From Flavobacterium sp. NKUCC04_CG (GTDB taxonomy: Bacteria; Bacteroidota; Bacteroidia; Flavobacteriales; Flavobacteriaceae), in assembly GCF_019345525.1 (NCBI RefSeq), contig NZ_JAHKRA010000002.1, forward strand, positions 231,139 to 295,138: a DNA stretch of 64,000 nucleotides, written 5' to 3'. The notes under the pieces were generated by a model. That model ran no database searches and was not told the DNA's origin. It saw nothing but the letters and a program-made list of their open reading frames with translations. A program made the translations under genes and the position numbers. This document shows, piece after piece, positions 9,432 through 17,887 of the stretch (within the stretch, counting starts at the first letter, position 1; each line of letters opens with the position of its first letter).

Positions 9432-10463
9432 TTATTGTTGTAAAATCCATTCTACAATTTTATCCTTGGGGTTTTGATGAATATCATAACTGTAACCCTC
9501 AGCAAAAAAATGATTTTCCCCTTCGAGAACCTCTATAGTGATTTTGGGATTGGCATAACTTTTTAGAAGTGCTACATTAGCCACAGGATCTACTAGAATG
9601 TCTTGATCACCGATCATATAAAACAAAGGGATAGAAAGATTTCTATACAGTGGACTATTGTCTTTTATTGCTAAATCTCTATCAGTTGCTCCTAACAAAA
9701 ACGGAAATCTACTACTATACCTAGCCGTAGAATAGCCTATCTTTTTAATTTCTTTCCTATACAACTTCCAGAATCTTTTCTCATCTGGATGTGCAAGATA
9801 AAAATCAATCAAATGACTACAGATGCTTTCCTTTTCTTCAAGTGAATCATACTTGAAATAATCGTTTATTCCATTTTCCTTATGCTTTAATTGATAAATA
9901 AAAAGTTCTTTACCAGAAATCACGGGTGACGATAAAATGACTAAAAAATCAGGATTCATTTGGAGTTTTAGAGCATCCATTGCCGCTATTCCTCCAATAC
10001 TGTGGCCTATAACTCCTATCTTTTTTCCTTTTAACTCCTCTCGATTCGTCAATGTATTAAAAGCACGTTCTAATTCCGCTCCCATCATGGATGCAGTATA
10101 TAACATATCACTCCCTCTAGATCCTTTAGAGTTGCCTTTCTGTCGCTCATCATACCGAAACACCGCGATGTTACGATCTAATAAAGCTTCGGCTAAATCA
10201 GTGTGCGTATTGCGTGTGTTGTACCCTGTACCGGGTTTTATGATAACTACTTTATCAAACGCTGTTTTAGGAACTATTAAACTTCCCTCAAAAGAAACGC
10301 TATCTATCTTTTGTTTTCGATCAAATGCCGGTACATTAAAATTAACCGTAGCAAAAGAATAGTTTTCTTTTATTGGAATGAATTTTTCCATCTCCGTTTT
10401 GGCATTTTGCCCAAAACACAAAAAACCGCAAATTAATAAAAATGCTAAAAAATTCACTCTCAT
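9432..10463 (-). CDS. Secreted alpha/beta hydrolase (S33/Hydrolase_4 type)
   Basis: About 343 residues from the ATG at 10463, which gives a clean signal peptide (MRVNFLAFLLICGFLCFG, cleavage near FGQ); an ATG eight codons earlier is possible. The fold is an alpha/beta hydrolase: a PGTGYNTRN oxyanion-type loop, the nucleophile elbow GHSIGG (Ser ~163), an acid in GDQDILVDP and a histidine in EGENHFF. Probably a periplasmic or surface esterase/peptidase of unknown substrate. It is isolated, bounded by a degenerate repeat downstream and a full repeat copy upstream. Confidence 0.8.
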   Translation of the reverse strand: MRVNFLAFLLICGFLCFGQNAKTEMEKFIPIKENYSFATVNFNVPAFDRKQKIDSVSFEGSLIVPKTAFDKVVIIKPGTGYNTRNTHTDLAEALLDRNIAVFRYDERQKGNSKGSRGSDMLYTASMMGAELERAFNTLTNREELKGKKIGVIGHSIGGIAAMDALKLQMNPDFLVILSSPVISGKELFIYQLKHKENGINDYFKYDSLEEKESICSHLIDFYLAHPDEKRFWKLYRKEIKKIGYSTARYSSRFPFLLGATDRDLAIKDNSPLYRNLSIPLFYMIGDQDILVDPVANVALLKSYANPKITIEVLEGENHFFAEGYSYDIHQNPKDKIVEWILQQ

Positions 10464-10529
10464 ACGTATTTGTTTAAAATTGATCATAATATTATGCGTC
10501 CACTTACTCGCACCAAAACCTAATTACAC

Positions 10530-10886
10530 CAGCTGCCGCTCGAGTCCTCTCGCGTTGCAAATGCTCTTCAATACTACAGCTAAAATAGCTACTTAGTTTA
10601 AACTGTGCAAAGAACATATTACTCTTTCACTAAACACACCTTTTCTAAAATAGAAAAAAACTTGATAACCACAAGTAAGATATTGGACCTGCGGGGATTA
10701 TAAAAAACTATTATTACGACTCATGTTATTCATCTCAATTAAAATAAAAAAAAATGTAAAAAGAAACTTTCGCGCATATCAAAACACCAAACATGATTGA
10801 GAATTCTTGTATGTACTAAAGCCCCTGCAAGCAGACTCGCGCAGTAGCGTAGTCGAGTAGTTATGTTATTCATTCGCTAGCGGGGG
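10530..10886 (+). repeat. Interspersed inverted-end repeat, copy A
   Basis: About 357 bp, non-coding. The left end AGCTGCCGCTCGAGTCCTCT and the right end (GCAGACTCGCGCAGTAGCGT ... GCTAGCGGGG) contain inverted copies of the same GC-rich arm (CGAGTCC / GGACTCG). The middle is AT-rich and of the variant type with ACCTGCGGGGATTATAAAAA. Same family and orientation as the copies at 12.4, 16.1-17.1 and 19.2-19.9 kb. It lies between the secreted hydrolase and the channel/TIR operon. Confidence 0.8.
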
Positions 10887-10958
10887 AGCTAGAAAACTAC
10901 TCCCGAACTCTTTAATTTATTCTCGAAATAAAATGCTATCTCAAAATATTTAGGGATT

Positions 10959-10972
10959 TACGGATTTCCGTA
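10959..10972. promoter_or_regulatory. Palindrome upstream of the channel/TIR operon
   Basis: A perfect 6-bp inverted repeat, TACGGA-TT-TCCGTA, about 220 bp before the first ATG of the operon. A TATGTTTG at 10995-11002 fits the Bacteroidota -7 consensus TAnnTTTG, without a clear -33 box. Half of the palindrome (ATACGGATATAGATG) recurs near 11095-11110. It could be an operator; this is inference from symmetry and position. Confidence 0.3.
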
Positions 10973-11194
10973 TTTATAATATAGATATAGATGTTATGTT
11001 TGGCAAAAAAATAATATTGTTTCGCTATCCACAACAAATTACTTTGCTAAATATTTAATTTACAAATGTTTCATTATTAAGATAGCGCATTATACGAAAT
11101 ACGGATATAGATGGAGTTTTACGAAACTACAGTGCATTTTGTTTCGTGAAAAACAATGTTAGCTGTAATATTTAACCAAGAAAACTCAATATAA

Positions 11195-11800
11195 ATGAAA
11201 AATGGATTATTATATCCAGCAATAAATTTCGTAATTGATATTCTTAAATATTTCAATTTAGTTGAAATTTACAAGAATATCCTCGTTTCTATATTTAATA
11301 AATCTAATACATTAACGGTCAATAGATTTGCCATTGACTCATTTATTATTTTAAAATGGATATTTATAATTTGTATTATATATACAAAATCATCTAATTG
11401 TTTATTAACAGTATTAGTTTGGTATTTATTGTATTCTAATCTTTACACCTATTTTTATTATCATATATGGCACAATGATACTGCCAATAATCAATTTAAT
11501 ACTCCAGAAAGAATTAGAAGAAGATTTATCAACCTACTAACATCAATTGGCTTTTCAAATCTGTGTTTTGCATATTTGTATCGATTACCTTATTTATCAG
11601 AATTCGAATGGAGTGAAAAAATTCCATTAACTACAAAAGCAATATGGTTTAGTTTTGCTAACTCTTTAACAGCGAATTATGAGTTTGTTAAGCCGATAAC
11701 TAAAATCGGAGTCGAACTTACTATTACACAACTTCTAATCAGTTTTATTTTTTTAACCATGATACTTGGAAATTCTATTCCTAAAACTAATAACAACTAA
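11195..11800 (+). CDS. Channel-like membrane protein paired with TIR-like protein
   Basis: 201 residues. Hydrophobic segments: about 45-63 (FAIDSFIILKWIFIICIIY), 70-92 (tyrosine-rich), 112-130, and 174-193 (LTITQLLISFIFLTMIL). The last ~50 residues look like an ion-channel (Ion_trans_2) pore module: a pore helix AIWFSFANSLTA, then NYEFVKP where a K+ channel would have the TVGYGD-x-x-P filter, then the inner helix. The Thr, Tyr and Pro positions fit, but the glycine-rich filter is missing, so selectivity cannot be inferred. The TIR-like gene starts 4 bp after its stop. I infer an inner-membrane effector or transducer of a two-gene defence-type operon. No Macro, SLOG or cyclic-nucleotide-binding domain is visible. 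Confidence 0.7.
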   Translation: MKNGLLYPAINFVIDILKYFNLVEIYKNILVSIFNKSNTLTVNRFAIDSFIILKWIFIICIIYTKSSNCLLTVLVWYLLYSNLYTYFYYHIWHNDTANNQFNTPERIRRRFINLLTSIGFSNLCFAYLYRLPYLSEFEWSEKIPLTTKAIWFSFANSLTANYEFVKPITKIGVELTITQLLISFIFLTMILGNSIPKTNNN

Positions 11801-11804
11801 CAAA

Positions 11805-12371
11805 ATGGCATATAGAAATGGAACTTATGTAGCTTTTGCTGCGGACGGCGCAACAAATATTTTGACTTCTGATATTAAATATTATCGATTAATTCAAGCT
11901 TGGAACTTAATGAAAAACAGAGAATTTAGTTTAATCAATTCTCATGAAAAAGGTCCAAGTATTAGAAGAGGTAGTTTAGAGGAAACAATTAAAGGAACAT
12001 TAAGAGAAAGACTTAAAAATAGTAATAGATTGCTTTTACTAGTTGGTAAAACAACTAAACTTGATGATGATTTTGTTCCGTATGAAATAGAATATGCAGT
12101 AAAAACATGTAATCTTCCTGTAATTGTATGTTACGTAACTTATAGAAATAGAATTACTAATAATTTACCTTTTGAGTTAGAAAATTTGTTACCTTCAAAA
12201 CTTGCTGATTTGATAAAAGATGATTCCGTTAAAACAATACATATTCCTTTCCGAGAAAGAATATTAAATAGAGCTTTAAATGATTTCAAATTTGATAAGC
12301 TACCAACATATACTATTACTGGATATACTGATTCTTTTTATGACCAAATTTATGGAGGCGGAAAGATATAA
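11805..12371 (+). CDS. ThsB/DUF1863-like TIR-fold protein
   Basis: 188 residues from the ATG at 11805; the frame extends to 11766 but that stretch overlaps the upstream gene and precedes the domain. The whole protein matches the TIR-like fold of DUF1863/ThsB proteins: first strand NGTYVAFAADG, a central FSLINSHEKGPSIRRGS region, an alpha helix ETIKGTLRERLKNS, then strand and loop RLLLLVGKTTKLDDDFVPYEIEYAV, whose acid (PYE) falls at the conserved TIR glutamate position, then LPVIVCYV. Members of this family in Thoeris make NAD-derived signal molecules on infection. Pairing with a channel-like protein suggests a Thoeris-like sensor/effector system; this is inference. Confidence 0.8.
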   Translation: MAYRNGTYVAFAADGATNILTSDIKYYRLIQAWNLMKNREFSLINSHEKGPSIRRGSLEETIKGTLRERLKNSNRLLLLVGKTTKLDDDFVPYEIEYAVKTCNLPVIVCYVTYRNRITNNLPFELENLLPSKLADLIKDDSVKTIHIPFRERILNRALNDFKFDKLPTYTITGYTDSFYDQIYGGGKI

Positions 12372-12395
12372 ATACTACAGCTAACATCGGTTTGG

Positions 12396-12720
12396 CCCCA
12401 GCAGCCGCGCGAGTCCTCTCGCGTTGCAAATGCTCTTTAATACTGTAGCTAAAACAGTTACTTTTAAACTACGCAAAGAGCATATCATATATTAAATATA
12501 CCTTTTATAAAATAGAAAAACATATAATATACACCAATAAAATGCAGATGCCAACGGGAATAATAAAAAATAAATTGTACTTCAATTAGTCGTTTTATTC
12601 TTATGAATTAAAATAGTAAAAATAAATCTTTCATGAATAACAAAACGTCCAACATGATTGAGAATTCTTATATTTACTATAAACCACGCGAGCGGACTCG
12701 CGAGCGAACGTAGGTTATTT
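12396..12720 (+). repeat. Interspersed inverted-end repeat, copy B
   Basis: About 325 bp between the TIR-like gene and mcrB. The left end is CCCCAGCAGCCGCGCGAGTC and the right arm ACCACGCGAGCGGACTCGCG; the outermost right terminus is degenerate (CGAGCGAACGTAGG). The interior contains the conserved CAATAAAATGCAGATGCC block. Same orientation as copy A, so the channel/TIR operon is flanked by direct copies. Confidence 0.8.
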
Positions 12721-12746
12721 GATTGATGTAATAAAAATGATAATTT

Positions 12747-14789
12747 ATGAGTCATAAAAATCCAAAAATGTGGATTATGAAAATCACACCAGGAGGTTCT
12801 GGTGATACAAAAAAGTATTTTGAAAACTTATTTGTAAAAGATGGCGGGAAAAAGATAATTGGCTACACAAAAGAAGAAGGAGATAAAATTGAAGAATTTT
12901 ACAGTCTTTGGAACCGTATTAAAATTGGGGACTTAATAGTAGTTATTGAGGGTTTTAATAGAGTTTTTGGAGTAGTAGAAATAACTTCAAATCATTATGA
13001 TGATGTTAATGGCGAAGGTGATTTGCAATCAGATTGGTTTTATCACAGAAGAAAAGCAGAGTTAGTAAAATACTTTAATCCACATATTGTCTCAAAATCC
13101 CATACTAATAGAAATACAATAATTGAATATTCTGGAGAAGGAGCAAGAGATATTTGCGATATGGTTTGGGACAAGATTAAGGATGAATATTGGAAAGAAA
13201 AAGAAATTAGAAACATGCAAGATAAAATAGAATTACTTGAATATAAAAAGCAAATCATTCTTCAGGGACCTCCAGGAACAGGAAAAACAAGATTGGCGAA
13301 AATGATTGCTAATAAAATGACTAATACTTCCGAAGTTGTAAATCCAATTGAATTAATTGATGGTTTTTTGAAAAATTTTAACACTAAAAGTAAAGATGTC
13401 TTAAATACACGGACTAGGCATGAAGAACTTTTAAATGATTTTCAATCGAAATTTTCAATCGAAAGTCTCAAAGACATATCAAAAGAAAATTATTGTATAG
13501 GTACAGGATCAAACGATAGTTTTTGTTGGTGGATTGAAAGGGGATTGATTTCTTTAGGCTACTATTTTCCTGGAAGTGCTAGGTCTTATCTTATTTATTG
13601 GAGTAAAATAAAAAATGAATACAGTAAACATGGATTAGCCGCACAGATTGAAAATGATGATGAAGCTACTAAAAGGATAGGCTTACTAATTTCCGATTTA
13701 CTTGAAGATAAAAACATCAAATTAGCAACTACTTTCTTAGGAACAAGCTTTCTACTAAAAATTCTGCATAGCTATTATCCAGAAAAATATTTCCCTGTTA
13801 ATAGCATCCCTTGTCTTGAAAATATATTAAAATTATTCGGAGAAAATCATTCGCTATTGAATGGTTTTGAGAAAAATTTAAAAGTACAAGAATTATTTAC
13901 AGAAAGAAAAAAAGCATTAGGTTCAGATGTTACAAGTATCGAATTTATGCAATTCTTATTTGGAAACTTTGATTTGAAAGGCAAAATTGAAATAAAAACC
14001 AATCAAATAATTTCAAGAGGCGAGTACAAAATAATCCAATTTCATCCATCATTTAGCTACGAAGATTTTGTGAGAGGAATATCTGCCAAAACAAACTCAG
14101 ATAATAAGGTATTCTATAAAGTGGAAGATAGAATTTTGATGGAATTTGCAAAAGAAGCTTTGAATAATTCCAAGAGCAAATATGTATTAATTCTTGATGA
14201 AATTAATAGAGCCAACTTACCCTCAGTATTAGGGGAGTTAATTTATGCTCTAGAATATAGATTTAAACATGGGCTCGAAAATAATAGTGATAATGAAGTA
14301 GAAAGTTTATATGATATTTCAGATGACGAAAACGAATCAAACAGAATACTAAAATTACCAGACAACTTATACATTATTGGAACTATGAATACTTCTGACA
14401 GAAATGTAGGCCATATAGATTATGCAATAAGAAGGCGTTTTGCTTTTGTGGATGTGTTGCCAAACCCTGCACCTATCCGAGAAGCGGGAATAGAAAAGTT
14501 TAAAAGCGTTTGTAATTTGTTTATAGAAGATTATGACACTGTAGTTTGGAATAATCCAAAATTCAAAACATCAAAACATTTATCTAATGAATTTAAGCCC
14601 GAAGATGTTATGATTGGACATAGCTATTTCATTACGAATGAAAAAGACGAAGAAGGCAAACCTTTAGATGAAATAAAACAAATAGAATTGAAATTGAAAT
14701 ATGAAATTGTTCCAATTCTAAAAGAATATGTAAAAGATGGCATCTTAAAGCAATCAAAAGAGATAGAAACATTGATAAGTAGCTTGTAA
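12747..14789 (+). CDS. mcrB: McrB-type GTPase with EVE-like N-terminal domain
   Basis: 680 residues. Residues ~5-135 look like an EVE/PUA-type modified-base reader (WIMKITPGG, IGDLIVVIEG, FGVVEIT, DWFYHRRKAELV). An AAA+ motor follows: Walker A GPPGTGKT (~173-180), IQFHPSFSYEDFVRGI, Walker B VLILDEINRAN (~479-489), and the McrB GTPase signature IGTMNTSDRNVGHIDYAIRRRF (split here: IGTMNTSDRN, then IDYAIRRRF; ~544-564). About 230 residues (~185-415) sit between Walker A and FHPSFSYEDF; their FCWWIERGLISLGYYFPGSA segment is a separate helical module. It forms type IV restriction with McrC, whose ATG overlaps the stop (TAATG). Confidence 0.9.
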   Translation: MSHKNPKMWIMKITPGGSGDTKKYFENLFVKDGGKKIIGYTKEEGDKIEEFYSLWNRIKIGDLIVVIEGFNRVFGVVEITSNHYDDVNGEGDLQSDWFYHRRKAELVKYFNPHIVSKSHTNRNTIIEYSGEGARDICDMVWDKIKDEYWKEKEIRNMQDKIELLEYKKQIILQGPPGTGKTRLAKMIANKMTNTSEVVNPIELIDGFLKNFNTKSKDVLNTRTRHEELLNDFQSKFSIESLKDISKENYCIGTGSNDSFCWWIERGLISLGYYFPGSARSYLIYWSKIKNEYSKHGLAAQIENDDEATKRIGLLISDLLEDKNIKLATTFLGTSFLLKILHSYYPEKYFPVNSIPCLENILKLFGENHSLLNGFEKNLKVQELFTERKKALGSDVTSIEFMQFLFGNFDLKGKIEIKTNQIISRGEYKIIQFHPSFSYEDFVRGISAKTNSDNKVFYKVEDRILMEFAKEALNNSKSKYVLILDEINRANLPSVLGELIYALEYRFKHGLENNSDNEVESLYDISDDENESNRILKLPDNLYIIGTMNTSDRNVGHIDYAIRRRFAFVDVLPNPAPIREAGIEKFKSVCNLFIEDYDTVVWNNPKFKTSKHLSNEFKPEDVMIGHSYFITNEKDEEGKPLDEIKQIELKLKYEIVPILKEYVKDGILKQSKEIETLISSL

Positions 14790-16087
14790 TGATTATAATT
14801 AAAGAACAATATGGTTATAAAAACCCGAAATCAATAGAGTATGATTTATCGGCTTATACGACTATTGAACCTCATAAAAAATTATTCAAACAGAAAAAAA
14901 GCAATGGTTTTTGCTATGAAGTAACAAAAAATGAAAAAGAATTAAATATTGAAGCTTCTTATTTTGTAGGCGTAGATTGGTTTATTGAGAATAAATTACC
15001 AATCTATATTCAACCCAAATTAAACAAAGACAAATCAGAAGTCAACTATGTCAGAATGCTTTTTGACGCATTGCAAGAACCTGAAAACTTCAATCATTTA
15101 GATTATTTGTGTGAAATCAATTTTGACAAACCTAGTATTAAAATTGACCAAACTCAAGATTTATTATCTCCACTTTTAGTGATTCAATACCTGCAATTAT
15201 TGAAAAGAATAGTTCAAAAAGGATTAAAGAAATCATATTATCCAGTGGTTAAAAATCTAAACGTCAGAGTTAAAGGTAAAATATTAGTTAATGCCACAAT
15301 CAAAAACAATCATACTAAAAGCAAAATGCTTTACAGTTATTGTAAGTATGATGAATTTGGCGTTAACACAATAGAAAACAAAGTTTTAAAGAAAGCATTA
15401 CTGTTTTCTCAAAAAGCAATTCAAAACATAAATGGAATTAATCCGGAACAATTACAAGGTTTATTCAATTATATCCAACCCGCTTTTCATTCAGTATACG
15501 ATGAAGTAGAGATTGAAGAATTAAAAACAATAAAACCAAATCCTTTATACAAAGAATATAAACAAGCTTTAAAATTAGCGAAATTTATATTAAAACGATA
15601 TGGTTATACGATTTCGACACTACATCCAGTTGAAATTGAAACACCTCCATTTTGGATTGACATGAGTAAATTGTTTGAGTTGTATGTATTTGCTAAATTA
15701 AAAGAACTGTTTCCATTAAACGGTGAAGTGGAATACCATATAAAAACAAATCGGCAAGAGTTAGATTTTATAATTAATTCAAAAGATAAAAAGTATCAGA
15801 TGGTTGTTGATGCTAAATACAAACCTCAATACAAAGACGGAAATATTAGTAAAGAGGATATTCGCCAAGTAAGCGGTTACGCTAGAATGAAATCTATTTA
15901 CAATGAGTTAGAAATGGAAGATAAATATAATGAAGTAATTGATTGTCTAATAATATATTCCGATCAAAAATCAAAAAGAAAAGATTTTGTAAAGGATAAT
16001 TTTGAATATGTTCCAGAATACAATTATGTAAAGTTTTTTAAAATAGGAATTGAATTGCCAATAGTAAAAACCACAGAAAACATATAG
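14789..16087 (+). CDS. mcrC: McrC-family restriction nuclease subunit
   Basis: 432 residues. The N-terminal ~280 residues fit the McrC/DUF2357-like scaffold (IYIQPKLNKDKSEVNYVRML; LLSPLLVIQYLQLLKRIVQKGL; NLNVRVKGKILVNATI). The C-terminal domain is a PD-(D/E)xK nuclease: Glu/Asp in RQELDFII (~323) and the strand VVDAKYK (~338-345). It provides cleavage when bound to the McrB ring, on DNA with modified bases recognised by the EVE-like reader. The start codon overlaps the mcrB stop, so the genes are coupled. Length is typical. Flanked downstream by the repeat cluster. Confidence 0.9.
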   Translation: MIIIKEQYGYKNPKSIEYDLSAYTTIEPHKKLFKQKKSNGFCYEVTKNEKELNIEASYFVGVDWFIENKLPIYIQPKLNKDKSEVNYVRMLFDALQEPENFNHLDYLCEINFDKPSIKIDQTQDLLSPLLVIQYLQLLKRIVQKGLKKSYYPVVKNLNVRVKGKILVNATIKNNHTKSKMLYSYCKYDEFGVNTIENKVLKKALLFSQKAIQNINGINPEQLQGLFNYIQPAFHSVYDEVEIEELKTIKPNPLYKEYKQALKLAKFILKRYGYTISTLHPVEIETPPFWIDMSKLFELYVFAKLKELFPLNGEVEYHIKTNRQELDFIINSKDKKYQMVVDAKYKPQYKDGNISKEDIRQVSGYARMKSIYNELEMEDKYNEVIDCLIIYSDQKSKRKDFVKDNFEYVPEYNYVKFFKIGIELPIVKTTENI

Positions 16088-16097
16088 ATTATAACAG

Positions 16098-16332
16098 TCC
16101 CCCGCTGCAGTGCGAGTCCGCGCGCGCGGGGCAACTTCGATATACGGGGCGTGCGGGGATTAAAAATCATATAATATTCACATATTGTGATTGTTTTATT
16201 CGCATGAATTAAAATAATAAAAAATCGAAAAAACAAATCTTTCATGAATACCTAAATGTGCAACGTGATTGAGAATTCTTGTACTTAATATAGACCACGC
16301 AAGCGAACTCGCGCGGTAGCATAGGATTTGCT
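16098..16332 (+). repeat. Interspersed inverted-end repeat, copy C (shortened)
   Basis: Starts CCCCCGCTGCAGTGCGAGTC about 11 bp after the mcrC stop and ends near GCGAACTCGCGCGGTAGCAT. The left AT-rich part is deleted: GGGGCAACTTCGATATACGG is followed by a GTGCGGGGATTAAAAATC variant middle. The stretch ATCTTTCATGAATACC ... CAACGTGATTGAGAATTCT is shared with copy F. No coding capacity. Confidence 0.75.
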
Positions 16333-16353
16333 ACTGAAACAACTACGGCGCTA
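16324..16353 (+). pseudogene. Fragment identical to part of the downstream GNAT gene
   Basis: A 23-base stretch (16324-16346, beginning GGATTTGCTACTGAAAC) is identical to 17672-17694 inside the acetyltransferase gene, where it encodes the acetyl-CoA-binding helix start GFATETTT. Read in frame here it gives GFATETTTAL before the repeat sequence resumes. It is too long for chance in a window this size and marks a recombination or duplication event between the repeat cluster and the neighbouring gene. Confidence 0.5.
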
Positions 16354-16432
16354 ATGCTCTTCAATAATACTACTAAAACATCTACTTACTTTAAACTATA
16401 TAAACAACACATCACTTCCTTACTAAGGATAC
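16350..16432 (+). repeat. Left half of a repeat copy interrupted by copy E
   Basis: These 83 bases (from GCTAATGCTC to AAGGATAC) are identical to 19681-19763 inside copy I. There the element continues with CTTTTCTAAAATATAAATCC; here copy E begins at that exact point. This is what a nested insertion looks like. Confidence 0.75.
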
Positions 16433-16796
16433 CCCCGCTGCCGCGCGAGTCCTCTCGCGTTGCAAATGCTCTTGAATATTACAGCTAAAACATCAACTTT
16501 ACTTTAAACTGCACAAAGAGCATATCACATATTAAATATACCTTTTATAAAATAGAAAAACATATAATATACACCAATAAAATGCAGATGCCAACGGGAA
16601 TAATAAAATATAAATTCTACTCCAATGAGTCGTTTTATTCTTATCAATTAAAATAATATAAAATCGAAAAAACAAATCTTTCAAGCATATCAAAACGTCC
16701 AACACGATTAAGAATTCTTGTTCTTAATATAGACCACGCGAGCGGACTCGCGCGGTAGCTTAGTTGATTAGTTACAATATTCGTGCGCTAGCGGGG
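16433..16796 (+). repeat. Interspersed inverted-end repeat, copy E (full length)
   Basis: 364 bp from CCCCGCTGCCGCGCGAGTCC to GTGCGCTAGCGGGG. Both outer ends read CCCCGCT inward, and the right end contains the inverted inner arm GCGGACTCGCGCGGTAGC. The interior is AT-rich with no ORF or transposase. Best-preserved copy together with G. Inserted within the element half at 16350-16432. Confidence 0.85.
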
Positions 16797-17068
16797 CAAC
16801 TGCTCTTAAAGATTACACCTAAAACACTTACTTTAAACTACGCAAAGAACATATTAAATATTTAATATACCTTTTATAAAATAAAAAAACATTTAATATG
16901 CTCCAATAAAATGCAGATGCCAACGGGAATAATAAAATATAAATTCTACTCCATTTATTCGTTTTTATTCACCTAAATTAAGATAATAAAAAATCGAAAA
17001 AACAAATCTTTCATGAATACCTAAATGTGCAACGTGATTGAGAATTCTACTGCTTAAATTAGTGTCCA
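16797..17068 (+). repeat. Interspersed repeat, copy F (both ends lost)
   Basis: Abuts the right end of copy E: AACTGCTCTTAAAGATTAC corresponds to the sequence just inside the normal left end. It retains the central CAATAAAATGCAGATGCC block and runs to GATTGAGAATTCT, then diverges into unrelated sequence. The GC-rich right arm is missing. Confidence 0.7.
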
Positions 17069-17344
17069 TCTCCGGCATGCATCCCTTAATGATTTTATGT
17101 CGACAATGCATACCAATCAACATACAAACTACGATTTTAGACTTTACAGAAAATAAACACAGTATGCTAGCGTGATACAAATTAGATTGACTTTTTTGCT
17201 TAAATTTATCCCATAAACCGGTTTCCATATCAATTGGTTGCTAAATTTAAAGTTTCGATTTTTAATTTGCTCAAAATTACATAGCTCCAAAACCTTGTGA
17301 ATCATTTTCGAAACCAATAAACCAGAATTAAAATCGTAAAAAAC
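17069..17344. other. Spacer before the GNAT gene
   Basis: No supported gene. A minus-strand frame (17228 to 16965, METGLWDKF...) runs into repeat copy F and could be the start of a gene cut off by the repeat, but nothing in it is recognisable. Confidence 0.3.
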
Positions 17345-17887
17345 ATGAATATTAAAATTGAAACCGAGCGACTATACTTAAGAGAAATGTTACCAAGCGA
17401 TGAAGATGGATTATTTGAACTCGATAGCAATCCCGCCGTTCACACCTATTTAGGTAATAATCCAATAACAAAAATAGACGAAGCTGCACAATATATTGAG
17501 TTCGTACAGCAGCAATACAAAGAAAACGGCGTTGGACGTTGGGCGGTAATCGATAAAGTTAGCGGAGAATTTATAGGTTGGTCAGGAATTAAACTGATCA
17601 AAGAACCGATGAATAATCACCTTAATTTTTATGAAATAGGTTATCGATTCATAGAAAAACATTGGGGAAAGGGATTTGCTACTGAAACAACTACAGCCTT
17701 GTTAGCATATGCTTTTGAGCACTTAAAAACAGCTAAAGTCTACGCCATCTGCCATATAGAAAATCTAGGTTCAAAAAACGTTTTACTAAAAAGCGGTTTA
17801 AACCTGATAGAAACCTTTGATTTTGAGGGAACCGAACACAACTGGTTTGAAATAAGTAAAGAGGAATGGCTCGATAAAAAAGCTTAA
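17345..17887 (+). CDS. GNAT acetyltransferase, RimJ/RimL type
   Basis: 180 residues, one GNAT domain of the Acetyltransf_3 type: ETERLYLREM at the N-terminus, RWAVIDKVSGEFIGWSGI strands, YRFIEKHWGKGFATETTTALLAYAF (acetyl-CoA-binding loop HWGKGFATE, residues ~105-113) and the late motif NLGSKNVLLKSGLN. It probably acetylates an amino group on a protein N-terminus or small molecule; substrate unknown. Cytoplasmic. It lies between repeat copies F and G. A 23-base exact copy of its acetyl-CoA loop is found inside the upstream repeat cluster. Confidence 0.85.
   Translation: MNIKIETERLYLREMLPSDEDGLFELDSNPAVHTYLGNNPITKIDEAAQYIEFVQQQYKENGVGRWAVIDKVSGEFIGWSGIKLIKEPMNNHLNFYEIGYRFIEKHWGKGFATETTTALLAYAFEHLKTAKVYAICHIENLGSKNVLLKSGLNLIETFDFEGTEHNWFEISKEEWLDKKA

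Noticed and set aside
11195..11800. Type II Thoeris ThsA (TM plus Macro domain) or a CBASS TM effector
   Set aside because: No Macro-type Gly-rich ligand loop and no nucleotidyltransferase gene is present; the protein is only 201 residues and its C-terminus is membrane helix.
16965..17228. 87-aa minus-strand ORF starting METGLWDKF
   Set aside because: Its second half is the antisense of repeat copy F and its first half has no recognisable domain; at most a truncated gene start.
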